Of a stretch of DNA of 32,554 nucleotides, positions 12,379 to 21,070 are shown in pieces. Each line of letters begins with the position of its first letter. The stretch's first letter is position 1. The notes beneath the pieces are model-generated. The model ran no database searches and was not told where the DNA came from. It worked only from the letters and a program-made list of their open reading frames with translations. Source of the stretch: JBDKVA01 sp039679375 (GTDB lineage: Bacteria; Bacillota; Clostridia; Acetivibrionales; DTU013); assembly GCA_039679375.1 (NCBI GenBank), contig JBDKVA010000096.1:1-32554 (forward strand). The letters are read 5' to 3'. Both the position numbers and the translations under genes were made by a program.

Positions 12379-15300
12379 ATGGAGCCGGACGGAGGCATTT
12401 CAGTTTAAAGGTCTTAATCTCATACGGCTTGATATCAAAATTAAATGAATGACTACCATGTTCAAGCTCCTGCAGATTTTTCTCCATCATATCACATTCC
12501 CATACATGGGTGATTCCGCCGCCGAAGGTCAGGTGAACCGATGACCTTCTGTTGTAGCACTCATAGAGCCTGATGATGATTTCATCCGAATCCTCCGCCT
12601 TTTTGACCACCTCTATAATGACATTTTCCCTGTCTGTTTTTGCCAGGGAGAATTCTGCAGGCAGGCTTCCTATATGCGGATTTTCGACTTTAGCAAACAT
12701 CGGGCAATTCAAGGCATAAGCCATGGCAACTGTCCCGGCGGACTTGAAATTACCCTTGTGCGGGTAGAGCGAGTATGTGAATTCATGGTATTCTCTGTCG
12801 GCATCCACATTCGGGTCTTTCGCGGATTTGAGAAGTGTCAGCCTCATGACGCCGTCTTTTATATCATAGCCATATTTACAGTCATTAAGAAGGCTTACGC
12901 CATAATCGTCCTCCGACAGATCCGCCCATTTGTGCGCACAGACTTCAAATTTCGCCTGATCCCAGCTTGTATTCCAATGCGTAGGCCTTTCCACGTTTCC
13001 GTACTGTATTTCATACGTTGCCTTTTCGGAATGGACGTCAACCGGGAATGCGGCTTTCAAAAGCACCTGTGTTTCCTTCCAGTCAATGGCCGTTTTAAAA
13101 TCGATCCTCGGCACATTGTCAAATATGGATATTTCCTGAGATATCATCGAATCGCAGAATTTCCTTACAACCCTGACTGTTGATCTTACTTCGCCGGATT
13201 CAATGACCTCCGCGCTGTCAACGTCCGTTACCTCCCACATCTTTTCCTGATAATAGATATTAATATCCCATGCGTCAAAATTATGCGGCTTGTCTTCAAA
13301 GGCCTGCAGCATATTTGCCCTTTCACCGGGCTTCAATACCTCGCGGCAATTTATCTTGTCATACAGTGATGAGATGTTCATGTCGCCGTCAAAAAGTATT
13401 TTGAAGTATCTATTTTCCATTTGCCTGACGGATATGGTTTGTGAGCCGCTTTCAGTAAGATTCGCTTTCTCTGTACCCTGGATGGCCTTTTCGGAATGTT
13501 TTGAAGATCCGGCCGGGATCTTTTTCATTTCAAAAACCTTGTAGCCCTTCGAAGGTACTCCGTTTGAATGGAAAATGATTGTTCCCCTGCCGGTTGGCTG
13601 CGAGGGAAGAACGCTGCCGTCCTGGTTTGTAATTTCAACATCTTCATACCCTTCAGGCAGATCAAATTCCACCGTATCGTTCCTGTCGAAGCTTAACGGA
13701 TTGAAGACGACGACGGAGGGTGACTGAATGGATATTCCTGCTGCGATACTCTCTGCGGAGTTATCCAATATCTCCTTACCGCTGCTTAGAACATCAAGGT
13801 ACTGCTTCTTCGAATCCTCATATACTTCCTTTATTGAGGAACCGGGCAAAATGTCGTGGAATTGATTCAGAAGAATGGTTTCCCACCCTCTATTCAGTTT
13901 TTCCTGCGGATAGGCGAAGGAGCTGTTAAGTAGGCTGTTTGCTGCTGAGAAGACTTCGGCAGCCTGGTACAACAGCTCGCTTTTACGGTTGAATTTTTTA
14001 TTTCTTGCCACTGATGTGTATGTGCCCCGATGGTATTCAAGGTAAAGCTCACCGACCCATTTCGGGAATTTTGCATAGTTGCCGGCTTTGATTTCAAGCT
14101 CTCTGAAGAAGTCGATCACCTTGCTTTGCTTTACTCTGGGGCAGCCGGGTATGCCTTTTTCCATTCTGCGGCCGTTTTCAAGCATCTCTTTCGTAGGCCC
14201 GCCGCCGCCGTCGCCAAATCCGTAAGAGATGAGAACCTCATCATTCATATCCTTCTGTTGATACCTCTTCCATGCGCCCATGACCTGCGTTGGTATCAGG
14301 TTGCCGTTATATGTCGTAAAAGTAGCATTTGAATCAAAATTTTGAGTTGGGATGAAATAGGTCATGATCTCTGTTCCGTCAAGTCCCTGCCACATAAAGG
14401 CGTCACAAGGCAATTTGTTATATTCGTTCCAGCTGATTTTGGTGGTCATGAAATAATCGATTCCCGATTTTTTCAATATCTGAGGGAGCGCCGCACTGTA
14501 GCCAAAGACATCCGGCAGCCAGAGGATCCTGCTTTTTATTCCAAATTCCTTTTCGAAAAACCTTGTGCCGAATAAGATCTGCCTGACCAATGATTCGCCT
14601 GACGCAAGATTGCAGTCTGCTTCAAGCCACATAGCCCCTTCCGGCTCCCATTTACCATCCGCGATCCGCTGCTTTATTGCCTCATACAGCTCGGGGAAGT
14701 CTTCTTTTACGAATTTATACAGCTGCGGTTGGCTTGACATGAAAATATACTCAGGGTATTCTTTCATGAGGCTCAAAACCGTTGAAAAGCTCCTGGCCGC
14801 CTTTTCCCTGGTTTGTGCCAAGGTCCAGAGCCAGGCGACATCAATATGCGTATGACCTACGCAATAAGCCGTTATATTTTCATGTCCGCAGAATCCTTTA
14901 TAAAATTCCTCCTCAAGGAACCTTGAAGCTTCTGCAACAGATGTTCTGAACTCATCGGAGAAGGGCTTCCTGAAATCTATCCGATTGATGGAATCATTCA
15001 GATAACGCAATATATCGATCCTTCTTTTATCATCCTTGTCAAGAAGCTTTGCAACATTGTAGGGGACCTCTATGTCGTAATAAAGCTTTTCTACTTCCTT
15101 TTCAATAACCGATACGCAGCACTCGAGGTTTACCAGGCCTTCCTTCATACCTGACCAGGCATGGAGGTCGATCGAATAGACCTCGCCTTTAGCTGCGCTA
15201 TGCGACAGAATGATTTCCCTGTGATTTACGTCCAGCCCATGCATGAGCTTTCCGTTGACGTATGCAAGGAACTGCGGATTTGTCGCGTCCCAGTCATGTT

Positions 15301-15571
15301 CTCTTCCGGTGGACAGCTCAAATGCGATTGCTTTGTTATCCAGCTCTTCGGGTACCTCGAAGGCGGCGGCAAACCAAAAATGAAGATCTTTGCCTCCCCA
15401 CCTGTCGCCTTTTTGAAAAGTCTTCCAGCCTGATTCATCAAATTTTTGCCTGTCCTCGTATTTGAAATTACCTTCCCTCATTTTAAAGGAATCGATACGA
15501 ATACTGCTGCTGCGTATATATTGCTTCAATTCCTTTAATATCCTTCCGATCCGTTCTGCTAACATATACAC
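12377..15571 (-). CDS. GH38 alpha-mannosidase
   Basis: 1064 residues from a GTG at 15571 (MYMLAERIGRILKELKQYI), eight bases after GGGG; an ATG two codons later is possible. The N-terminal domain is followed by the GH38 catalytic barrel. HTHIDVAWLW near residue 240 supplies zinc ligands, LWLPDVFGYSAALPQIL near 353 carries the nucleophile Asp, and NQFHDILPGS near 573 carries another zinc ligand. The C-terminal half is beta-sandwich. The length is that of the long bacterial and yeast-vacuolar type. There is no signal peptide, so it acts in the cytoplasm on imported mannosides. The neighbouring decarboxylase-like gene and AraC regulators suggest a glycan-use cluster. Confidence 0.93.
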   Translation of the reverse strand: MYMLAERIGRILKELKQYIRSSSIRIDSFKMREGNFKYEDRQKFDESGWKTFQKGDRWGGKDLHFWFAAAFEVPEELDNKAIAFELSTGREHDWDATNPQFLAYVNGKLMHGLDVNHREIILSHSAAKGEVYSIDLHAWSGMKEGLVNLECCVSVIEKEVEKLYYDIEVPYNVAKLLDKDDKRRIDILRYLNDSINRIDFRKPFSDEFRTSVAEASRFLEEEFYKGFCGHENITAYCVGHTHIDVAWLWTLAQTREKAARSFSTVLSLMKEYPEYIFMSSQPQLYKFVKEDFPELYEAIKQRIADGKWEPEGAMWLEADCNLASGESLVRQILFGTRFFEKEFGIKSRILWLPDVFGYSAALPQILKKSGIDYFMTTKISWNEYNKLPCDAFMWQGLDGTEIMTYFIPTQNFDSNATFTTYNGNLIPTQVMGAWKRYQQKDMNDEVLISYGFGDGGGGPTKEMLENGRRMEKGIPGCPRVKQSKVIDFFRELEIKAGNYAKFPKWVGELYLEYHRGTYTSVARNKKFNRKSELLYQAAEVFSAANSLLNSSFAYPQEKLNRGWETILLNQFHDILPGSSIKEVYEDSKKQYLDVLSSGKEILDNSAESIAAGISIQSPSVVVFNPLSFDRNDTVEFDLPEGYEDVEITNQDGSVLPSQPTGRGTIIFHSNGVPSKGYKVFEMKKIPAGSSKHSEKAIQGTEKANLTESGSQTISVRQMENRYFKILFDGDMNISSLYDKINCREVLKPGERANMLQAFEDKPHNFDAWDINIYYQEKMWEVTDVDSAEVIESGEVRSTVRVVRKFCDSMISQEISIFDNVPRIDFKTAIDWKETQVLLKAAFPVDVHSEKATYEIQYGNVERPTHWNTSWDQAKFEVCAHKWADLSEDDYGVSLLNDCKYGYDIKDGVMRLTLLKSAKDPNVDADREYHEFTYSLYPHKGNFKSAGTVAMAYALNCPMFAKVENPHIGSLPAEFSLAKTDRENVIIEVVKKAEDSDEIIIRLYECYNRRSSVHLTFGGGITHVWECDMMEKNLQELEHGSHSFNFDIKPYEIKTFKLKCLRPAP

Positions 15572-15626
15572 GTAAATCACCCCATATTTTTATTAATAGA
15601 CATTTGTGCAAACAAATCCGGCTAAA

Positions 15627-15653
15627 ATTGGTGGGGCTCGACGCCCCTCCAAT
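15627..15653 (-). terminator. Hairpin upstream of the mannosidase gene
   Basis: ATTGG-GGGG and CCCC-CCAAT arms (15627-15636 with 15644-15653) with one mismatch. On the minus strand it is followed by TTTTAG. It could terminate transcripts coming from the gene at 15878-16828 or attenuate the mannosidase. Confidence 0.5.
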
Positions 15654-15744
15654 ATTTATTTGCGTAGCGCTCCGGGCATGCCATTTTTTGTTTTTATATG
15701 CACTGATTGCCTTTATAAAACATTATAAATTTCCATATTGCTGT

Positions 15745-15842
15745 TCAAAATATTAAAAAAAGACTACACCTTAATATTATCGGACATTCATTCTGAAAAT
15801 TCTAGGAGGATTGCCTTTCATCCTTTTAAAGAACTGACTAAA
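15745..15842. repeat. Copy A of a ~98-bp duplication (AraC 3' end plus terminator)
   Basis: By eye 15745-15842 matches 17807-17904 at about 89 of 98 positions with no gaps. It contains the AT-rich terminator dyad and the last codons of an AraC gene. Confidence 0.85.
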
Positions 15843-15848
15843 GGCATA
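15777..15848 (-). pseudogene. Remnant of an AraC-family gene 3' end
   Basis: The minus strand reads TYAFSQFFKRMKGNPPRIF followed by RMNVR and a stop, closely matching the end of the AraC protein at 17839-18720 (FNQFFKRMEGYPPGVFRTNV). Only about 23 codons remain; a stop codon appears a little further upstream in the frame. Confidence 0.8.
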
Positions 15849-15877
15849 TGTTACAGGTTTCTTTTATAGCATTGTAC

Positions 15878-16828
15878 CTAAAACCCTTTCTTGTATTTTC
15901 TGAGAGCATCGAGAATGGCTGCCATGTTTTGCAGTGGAATATCGAAGTTGAATTCGGCATAAAGACCAAGCCCGCCTTCGGGTAGGTATAAGGTTTCAAC
16001 GCATTCCCTCACATGATTATCCAGTTGGGACGGCGTCGCAAAAGGGAAGGACTGTCTGTCAAGATCCAGATTGATAGGGATTTTTCCTTTACATATCCTG
16101 GCCAGATTTTCAAGCCCGTTTGCTCTGACCTGAGGGTTTATCATGTTAACACCGCAATCCATCAGGTCGGGCATAATATCCAGTATTTTACCGTCCGTAT
16201 GCATATAGACCAGCTTTCCACCGGCTCTTGCCATGGAATACATTTTCTTATAGCAGGGTTTTAAATATTTGCGCCATTTTTCAGCGCCGATCGTAATACC
16301 GGTCTGCATACCCAAATCGTCGCCAAAATACATGATTTCATCGGTCTTTTTCATTGCGACTTCAATTTGCCGGCAATTGTATTCAAGAACCTTGTCAATC
16401 AGTATCTGAAGCTCGTCACATTCCTCTGCAAAGTCGATCATTGCTTCTTCAAATCCGCGCAAATCCAGGAGCCTTAAATACATGAAGCCGTGGGGCAAAT
16501 TTCCATCCAGGTTTTCCGGAATTTTTAAGGACAGTATGTCTTGCCTGCTTTTTACCGGATGTCCCGTAACCAGCGATTCCATACCTTCCCTGATGTTCTC
16601 CCAGACACAACCCCATTCGTCGGTATGACTTCCGTAATGGTAGCTTTCCTGCATTTCCTGTTCAATTATCCGGAGGTCCGGAACATCCGGGAAAATGTCA
16701 GAATAATCGCTTATCAGCAATTTCAGCTCGTTCCCGTATTTTAACCAGGCAGCCGGCAGTACACCGACTGACACGGGAATTTCCCCGGGGTATTGATACA
16801 GCATTGCTTTTTTCAGTAAATCCTTCAT
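15878..16828 (-). CDS. Uroporphyrinogen-decarboxylase-family protein (URO-D/MtaA-like)
   Basis: 316 residues from ATG at 16828 (MKDLLKKAMLYQYPGEIPVS); a GTG three codons upstream is possible. It has the TIM-barrel features of the URO-D superfamily: MYFGDDLGMQTGITIGAEKW, MHTDGKILDIMPDLMDCGVN, and a C-terminal LYAEFNFDIPLQNMAAI. True UroD residues for porphyrin binding are not evident, and the His-x-Cys zinc motif of corrinoid methyltransferases reads HTD. Members like this are common in clostridial sugar clusters with unknown reactions. It precedes the mannosidase on the same strand and is divergent from an AraC gene. Confidence 0.8.
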   Translation of the reverse strand: MKDLLKKAMLYQYPGEIPVSVGVLPAAWLKYGNELKLLISDYSDIFPDVPDLRIIEQEMQESYHYGSHTDEWGCVWENIREGMESLVTGHPVKSRQDILSLKIPENLDGNLPHGFMYLRLLDLRGFEEAMIDFAEECDELQILIDKVLEYNCRQIEVAMKKTDEIMYFGDDLGMQTGITIGAEKWRKYLKPCYKKMYSMARAGGKLVYMHTDGKILDIMPDLMDCGVNMINPQVRANGLENLARICKGKIPINLDLDRQSFPFATPSQLDNHVRECVETLYLPEGGLGLYAEFNFDIPLQNMAAILDALRKYKKGF

Positions 16829-16935
16829 TTTCTTCACTTCCTTAACTTCCTTGTGTATTCATGCATGCTATTATATAATGAGCACATATTAAATACATTT
16901 AATTTTAGCTAAAGGATAAAATTAAGGATGAAGCT

Positions 16936-17790
16936 ATGAGTGAGAAGAGAAAAAGAATGGTGTTTCATTCTTCCGAAATCGAAATACCCGGTTTGGTTGA
17001 ATTTGGCTATAACAGGTCAAATTTAGTTACAATGCCAATGCCGGACCATTTTCATAACAACTGCATGGAATTTGTTATAGTTTTGAGAGGCTCCGAAAGC
17101 TACTTCACTGACGGGGAAAGCTTTAACGTTTCCGGCGGCGAAGTTTTCATATCTCAATTAAACCGACTTCACAGAAACTCCGGAAATTGCCAGGGAATAA
17201 GCGAGTTCATATGGTTTCAACTGGAAATGACAGACAGAAGTAATTTTCTAGGTTTGTCAAAAGCATATTCCGCAGCGCTTTTTGACCGCTTGTTAAGCAT
17301 AAAAGCCCATAAAATAAAAACAGATAAGAAATGCATTTGCCTGATAAAGGAGGCATTCCGTGAAACACAAAAAAATAATAAGTATATTGCACAAGGACTT
17401 TTTCTAATCTTCCTTTACAGGTTGTTTTTTTTGGATGAAAGCTCGCAGAAAGTAGACAACATTATGGAAAAGGCAACTGAGTATATAAACAGGAATATTG
17501 AAAAGAATATAGGAATTGATGAGTTGAGCAGCTATTGCGCTCTTTCGGAGTCCGCCTTCAAGTACAAATTCAAAGACTATATGGGAGATACTCCCAGACA
17601 ATATATAAACAAAATGAAAGTAAACAAAGCGAAGGAACTGCTCTTGAAAGGCTTGAGCATTACAGACACCGCAATGGAGCTGTCGTTCAATTCCTGTGAT
17701 TATTTTTCCGTAGTTTTTAGAAAGCACACTCTAATGACCCCTTCGCAGTTCAAAGCCGGTCAAATCCCCGGGACAGTTGAAAAGAAATAA
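16936..17790 (+). CDS. AraC-family transcriptional regulator (cupin sensor)
   Basis: 284 residues from ATG at 16936. The N-terminal ~130 residues form a cupin-like sensor domain (MPMPDHFHNNCMEFVIVLRG, GGEVFISQLNRLHRN). The C-terminal ~100 residues have the two AraC helix-turn-helix motifs: IGIDELSSYCALSESAFKYKF and ITDTAMELSFNSCDYFSVVF followed by TPSQF. It is divergent from the URO-D-like and mannosidase genes across a 107-nt gap, so it likely regulates them in response to a sugar. Confidence 0.9.
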   Translation: MSEKRKRMVFHSSEIEIPGLVEFGYNRSNLVTMPMPDHFHNNCMEFVIVLRGSESYFTDGESFNVSGGEVFISQLNRLHRNSGNCQGISEFIWFQLEMTDRSNFLGLSKAYSAALFDRLLSIKAHKIKTDKKCICLIKEAFRETQKNNKYIAQGLFLIFLYRLFFLDESSQKVDNIMEKATEYINRNIEKNIGIDELSSYCALSESAFKYKFKDYMGDTPRQYINKMKVNKAKELLLKGLSITDTAMELSFNSCDYFSVVFRKHTLMTPSQFKAGQIPGTVEKK

Positions 17791-17806
17791 AAGACATGGA
17801 ATGTTC

Positions 17807-17904
17807 TCAAAATATTAAAAAAAGACTACGCTTTAATATTATCGGACATTCGTTCTGAAAACTCCAGGAGGATAACCTTCCATCCTTTTAAAGAACTGAT
17901 TAAA
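17807..17904. repeat. Copy B of the ~98-bp duplication
   Basis: Partner of 15745-15842. This copy includes the true 3' end of the AraC gene at 17839-18720 and its terminator. Confidence 0.85.
17811..17840. terminator. Bidirectional terminator between convergent AraC genes
   Basis: AATATTAAA (17811-17819) and TTTAATATT (17832-17840) flank an A-rich or T-rich loop. It serves the genes ending at 17790 (plus) and 17839 (minus). Confidence 0.55.
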
Positions 17905-18720
17905 ATAATATTCGCTTGAAAAGCCAAGCATCTCGGCAATTTGCCTGACAGCAAGCTGACGTTGTTCGATAAGCAGGCTTTTAGCCTTTTGAAATTTAAG
18001 CTGAGAGATAAGCTCTTTTGCAGTCATGCCGGTGGCTTCCTGTACAATGCGGGATATCTGCTTTTCTCCAAGGAACATATAATGGGAAATGTCTTTCGTA
18101 GTGATAGGCTGGGAAATGTTATCACTAATATAATCTCTTATCTTTATGAACCGGTATTCATCCTTTTTGCATTTTTTCGGAACGGTATACTGAACCGGCG
18201 ACGTACCGCTTATGGCTCTTACGGCAGCAGTTATGAGCATAATGGTGAGAGCTCTGATATTGCTGTAAAATCCTGCGCTCTGGCAGTGCGCCTCCTCGAG
18301 GGCCTTATAAAATATCCCCAGGGCTCCTGTTGTATCCGCAATTGGTTTACATTCGGCATTCCTTAATACATCGACAATATATTTTGCTTCCGAATCCTGG
18401 CCCTCCAGTAAACTCAGCTCGCAGTTCAGGCTAAACTCCACATAGCCTTTGAAATTTTGCTGTTTGTGAAATACACCGGGTGCGGTCAGATAAAATTCAC
18501 CCTGGCGTATGTTAAAGCTCCCTCTGTCGGTCTCAACCATGCTTGTTCCGGCGTAGACAAAATGAAATTCGAAGGCTGAATGAGTATGTCTTTCGATAAC
18601 ATTATCCTTACCGCAGGTCATGGCTCTGAACCACAGAACGTCTATACCCACGCTGCCTGAGGTGATTTTAAGATCCAGTTCTGATAGTCTGGAGGAGGCT
18701 TTCATTATATCAAAATCCAT
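17839..18720 (-). CDS. AraC-family transcriptional regulator
   Basis: 293 residues from ATG at 18720 (MDFDIMKASSRLSELDLKIT), with AAGGA seven bases before; upstream in-frame ATGs lack a site. The N-terminal cupin shows IERHTHSAFEFHFVYAG and GEFYLTAPGVFHKQ. The C-terminal HTH pair is ITTKDISHYMFLGEKQISRIVQE and VRQIAEMLGFSSEYYFNQFFKRMEGYPPG. It probably controls local sugar genes. A copy of its last codons and terminator is stranded at 15745-15842. Confidence 0.9.
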   Translation of the reverse strand: MDFDIMKASSRLSELDLKITSGSVGIDVLWFRAMTCGKDNVIERHTHSAFEFHFVYAGTSMVETDRGSFNIRQGEFYLTAPGVFHKQQNFKGYVEFSLNCELSLLEGQDSEAKYIVDVLRNAECKPIADTTGALGIFYKALEEAHCQSAGFYSNIRALTIMLITAAVRAISGTSPVQYTVPKKCKKDEYRFIKIRDYISDNISQPITTKDISHYMFLGEKQISRIVQEATGMTAKELISQLKFQKAKSLLIEQRQLAVRQIAEMLGFSSEYYFNQFFKRMEGYPPGVFRTNVR

Positions 18721-18870
18721 ATGCATTCCTTCCATATGTACACTCATTCAATATAGTTTAATATTTTCAGACAAATATATCAAGACTATTTAAAATCAGG
18801 GCACATAGAACAGATTGGCTTTATTTTGCTTGTGAGAACATTTCAATAGCCTAAGGGGCAGCAATTACTC

Positions 18871-19770
18871 CTAGAGAACTGAAATAGGGTAGTACAGATC
18901 GCACTCGCAGTATTGTTTATTACATTTGGCGTAATCGATGCATTCAAAGCTGAATTTTTCCTGCAGGGTGAAATGCACTGTCGGCATCCATGCCTCCGAG
19001 ACATATTTCCAGATCATACATAGCGTTTGCGAAGAAATTTCTTCAGGGCGGTGGGGCGCAATATATGTAAAAACTCCGTATTTATGCGGCTTCAACCGCT
19101 TAATTTTCATTCCGGGAGGAACTATACTGCTTTGATCAACCTTTGTTGACGGCTGATAAAAGGTATACCCCTCAAAATTGTGCGGAACTGTGGTAAACCC
19201 GATATATACGTTTTTTTCAACTGGATTGATGATCCTTGGACGCCAATTATAAAAGAAATCAACTCCATACTTGTTCGCAGTAAGGTTTTGTATATTGTCT
19301 TCGTCAAATATTTTATATTCCGGACCTGCAATCGAAAATGACGGCAATATAACAGTAGAACGATAAAACACCAGCCCTTCGCCGGCACAGTTCATAAAAT
19401 CCGCGTTAAACCGGTCGAGTATGTTTAGCCGGCACGGATTCCTGCGCCATTTTGCAGGGGTGGTATTGTATTCGTCCCTAAACACCCTGTTATAGGTACG
19501 TTCACATCCAAATGAATACTTAGAAGAAATGAACTCAATGTTGTTTTGCTGACTGAGCAGATCGCTCAGAGACAGCGCAATCCTTCTCCGCCTGACATAT
19601 TCCATCAGGCCGGTCGACGTAGCGCCCTTCCAGATCCTCAGCAAATGAAACTTGGAGATGTTCACATTTTCAGAAATGCTGTCCAGATTAAGCGGCTCCA
19701 GGATATTCTGCTCTATGTATTCAGTTGTATCCTTGATGATTTTAAGGATATAATTATCCAATTTAACCAT
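18871..19770 (-). CDS. AraC-family regulator with GyrI-like ligand domain
   Basis: 299 residues. The HTH domain is N-terminal: LDSISENVNISKFHLLRIWK and FISSKYSFGCERTYNRVFRD followed by TPAKWRR. The remaining ~170 residues resemble the GyrI-like/AraC_E_bind fold (HKYGVFTYIAPHRPEEI, then WKYVSEAWMP), as in Rob- or BmrR-type regulators of drug and stress response. A Cys cluster near the C-terminus (CIDYAKCNKQYCECDLY) is unusual and might bind metal. Divergent from the nucleotidyltransferase gene at 19966. Confidence 0.85.
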   Translation of the reverse strand: MVKLDNYILKIIKDTTEYIEQNILEPLNLDSISENVNISKFHLLRIWKGATSTGLMEYVRRRRIALSLSDLLSQQNNIEFISSKYSFGCERTYNRVFRDEYNTTPAKWRRNPCRLNILDRFNADFMNCAGEGLVFYRSTVILPSFSIAGPEYKIFDEDNIQNLTANKYGVDFFYNWRPRIINPVEKNVYIGFTTVPHNFEGYTFYQPSTKVDQSSIVPPGMKIKRLKPHKYGVFTYIAPHRPEEISSQTLCMIWKYVSEAWMPTVHFTLQEKFSFECIDYAKCNKQYCECDLYYPISVL

Positions 19771-19965
19771 CTCATCTCAGCAATTTCTGTCCTGTAATAG
19801 AAAATATAGCGTAGTATAATCTTACCACTGACGCAAGAATAGAACAAGTGTTTTGTAAAAAGACATAGTTCTGTTTGTATTTTCAAATACTTTACGGATG
19901 TTTGCCTGGCTGTTAAGTCTCCGGCGTATGAACTGCCGGAAATATAAATGGGAGGGATCTCGGGC

Positions 19966-20880
19966 ATGGATGATAAAATGCAGGCTGATCTTAAGAAACG
20001 GTACATGGATGCTGTCGACAGTTTTGTCGGAAAGATCCGGGATGATCCGAACGTGATAGCAGTAATTATCTGCGGAAGTCTGGCTTATGACATGATATGG
20101 GAAAAAAGCGACATTGACATGACGCTGATCATCCGGGATCAACCGCTAAAAACGAATGACTACTGTATCGTTGAGGACGGCATCACCATTAATGTTTACC
20201 TAACGGAAAGAAGCAAATTCAAAAGGGGAATGGAAAGAAACATCGGCGGCTCCTTTAGCCAGTCCTATTTTTCCAAAGGAAAGATCATTTATTCAACCGA
20301 TGACAGCCTATATGAGTACTTTGACGATATAAGAACAATCGGCAGTGATGATATGGCTTTGTCTGCGATGTATGCGGCATGCTTTCTTATAGCATTGTCC
20401 GACAAGTGCAGGAAATGGCTCACGGCCAGGAAGGATCCCCTCTACGCGCAGTTCTATCTGCTAAAAGCGGCGGAAGCCATGGCAAATATGGAAGTTTGCC
20501 TGAACATGGAGCCTGTCGGAAGGGATTCCATGCAGAAAGCGCTGAAATTGAATCCTGATATTATAAACCCGCTTTACTCGGAAGCCATGTCACATCACAT
20601 GAGTGAAGAGGAAATTGCCAAGTGCATTGAGCTTATTGACAGGTACCTGGAAAAGCATATAGATGTATATAAAAAGCCTATACTCGAATTTATGGCGGAT
20701 CAGGAGATCAAGACCATGACTCTTATTTCAAAGCATTTTCATGCGGAGGGTCATTTTATGGTAGAAATATTTGATTACCTCGTTGAAAAGGGAATTATCG
20801 AAAAGGTGTCGCAAACCATCAGGATCACGCCGAAAAGCAGGATGGCCGTAGAAGAAATCGGTTATTTGTATATTCCATGA
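19966..20880 (+). CDS. Nucleotidyltransferase-domain protein
   Basis: 304 residues from ATG at 19966, after GGGAGGG. VIICGSLAYDMIWEKSDIDM is the polymerase-beta-like GS...DxD catalytic motif. The later half is helical, resembling the accessory domain of aminoglycoside or MNT-type nucleotidyltransferases. The C-terminal ~70 residues (EIFDYLVEKGIIEKVSQTIR) look like a small winged helix. The substrate is unknown; antibiotic adenylylation or tRNA/protein nucleotidylation are possibilities. It is followed by a perfect 15-bp hairpin. Confidence 0.8.
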   Translation: MDDKMQADLKKRYMDAVDSFVGKIRDDPNVIAVIICGSLAYDMIWEKSDIDMTLIIRDQPLKTNDYCIVEDGITINVYLTERSKFKRGMERNIGGSFSQSYFSKGKIIYSTDDSLYEYFDDIRTIGSDDMALSAMYAACFLIALSDKCRKWLTARKDPLYAQFYLLKAAEAMANMEVCLNMEPVGRDSMQKALKLNPDIINPLYSEAMSHHMSEEEIAKCIELIDRYLEKHIDVYKKPILEFMADQEIKTMTLISKHFHAEGHFMVEIFDYLVEKGIIEKVSQTIRITPKSRMAVEEIGYLYIP

Positions 20881-20921
20881 TATAATGTATCAGCAAAAAG
20901 CTGAAATGCTGATACATTATA
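20881..20921 (+). terminator. Perfect 15-bp hairpin after the nucleotidyltransferase gene
   Basis: TATAATGTATCAGCA (20881-20895) and TGCTGATACATTATA (20907-20921) with an 11-base loop. It lacks a T tract and begins at the stop codon. Confidence 0.5.
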
Positions 20922-21002
20922 TAGCTCCGCAGGAATTAGCCGCCCGCGCGAAATTTTCGGCCAAAGTGCCGTGGCACCGAAACGCGCATGGGCAATTATA
21001 TC

Positions 21003-21030
21003 ATGATTTCTGTGGAAATCATAATATAAT
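21003..21030 (+). promoter_or_regulatory. Operator-like dyad and -10 box before uvrA-like gene
   Basis: ATGATTTC (21003-21010), loop TGTG, GAAATCAT (21015-21022), directly followed by TATAAT at 21025-21030. The dyad fills the -35/spacer region. Just upstream (20941-20993) GCGCG...CGCGC encloses TTTCGG/CCGAAA and GTGCC/GGCAC stems. Confidence 0.45.
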
Positions 21031-21070
21031 AATTTCTGCTGCGGCAACATAAAAAAAGGAGAAGTGAAAT

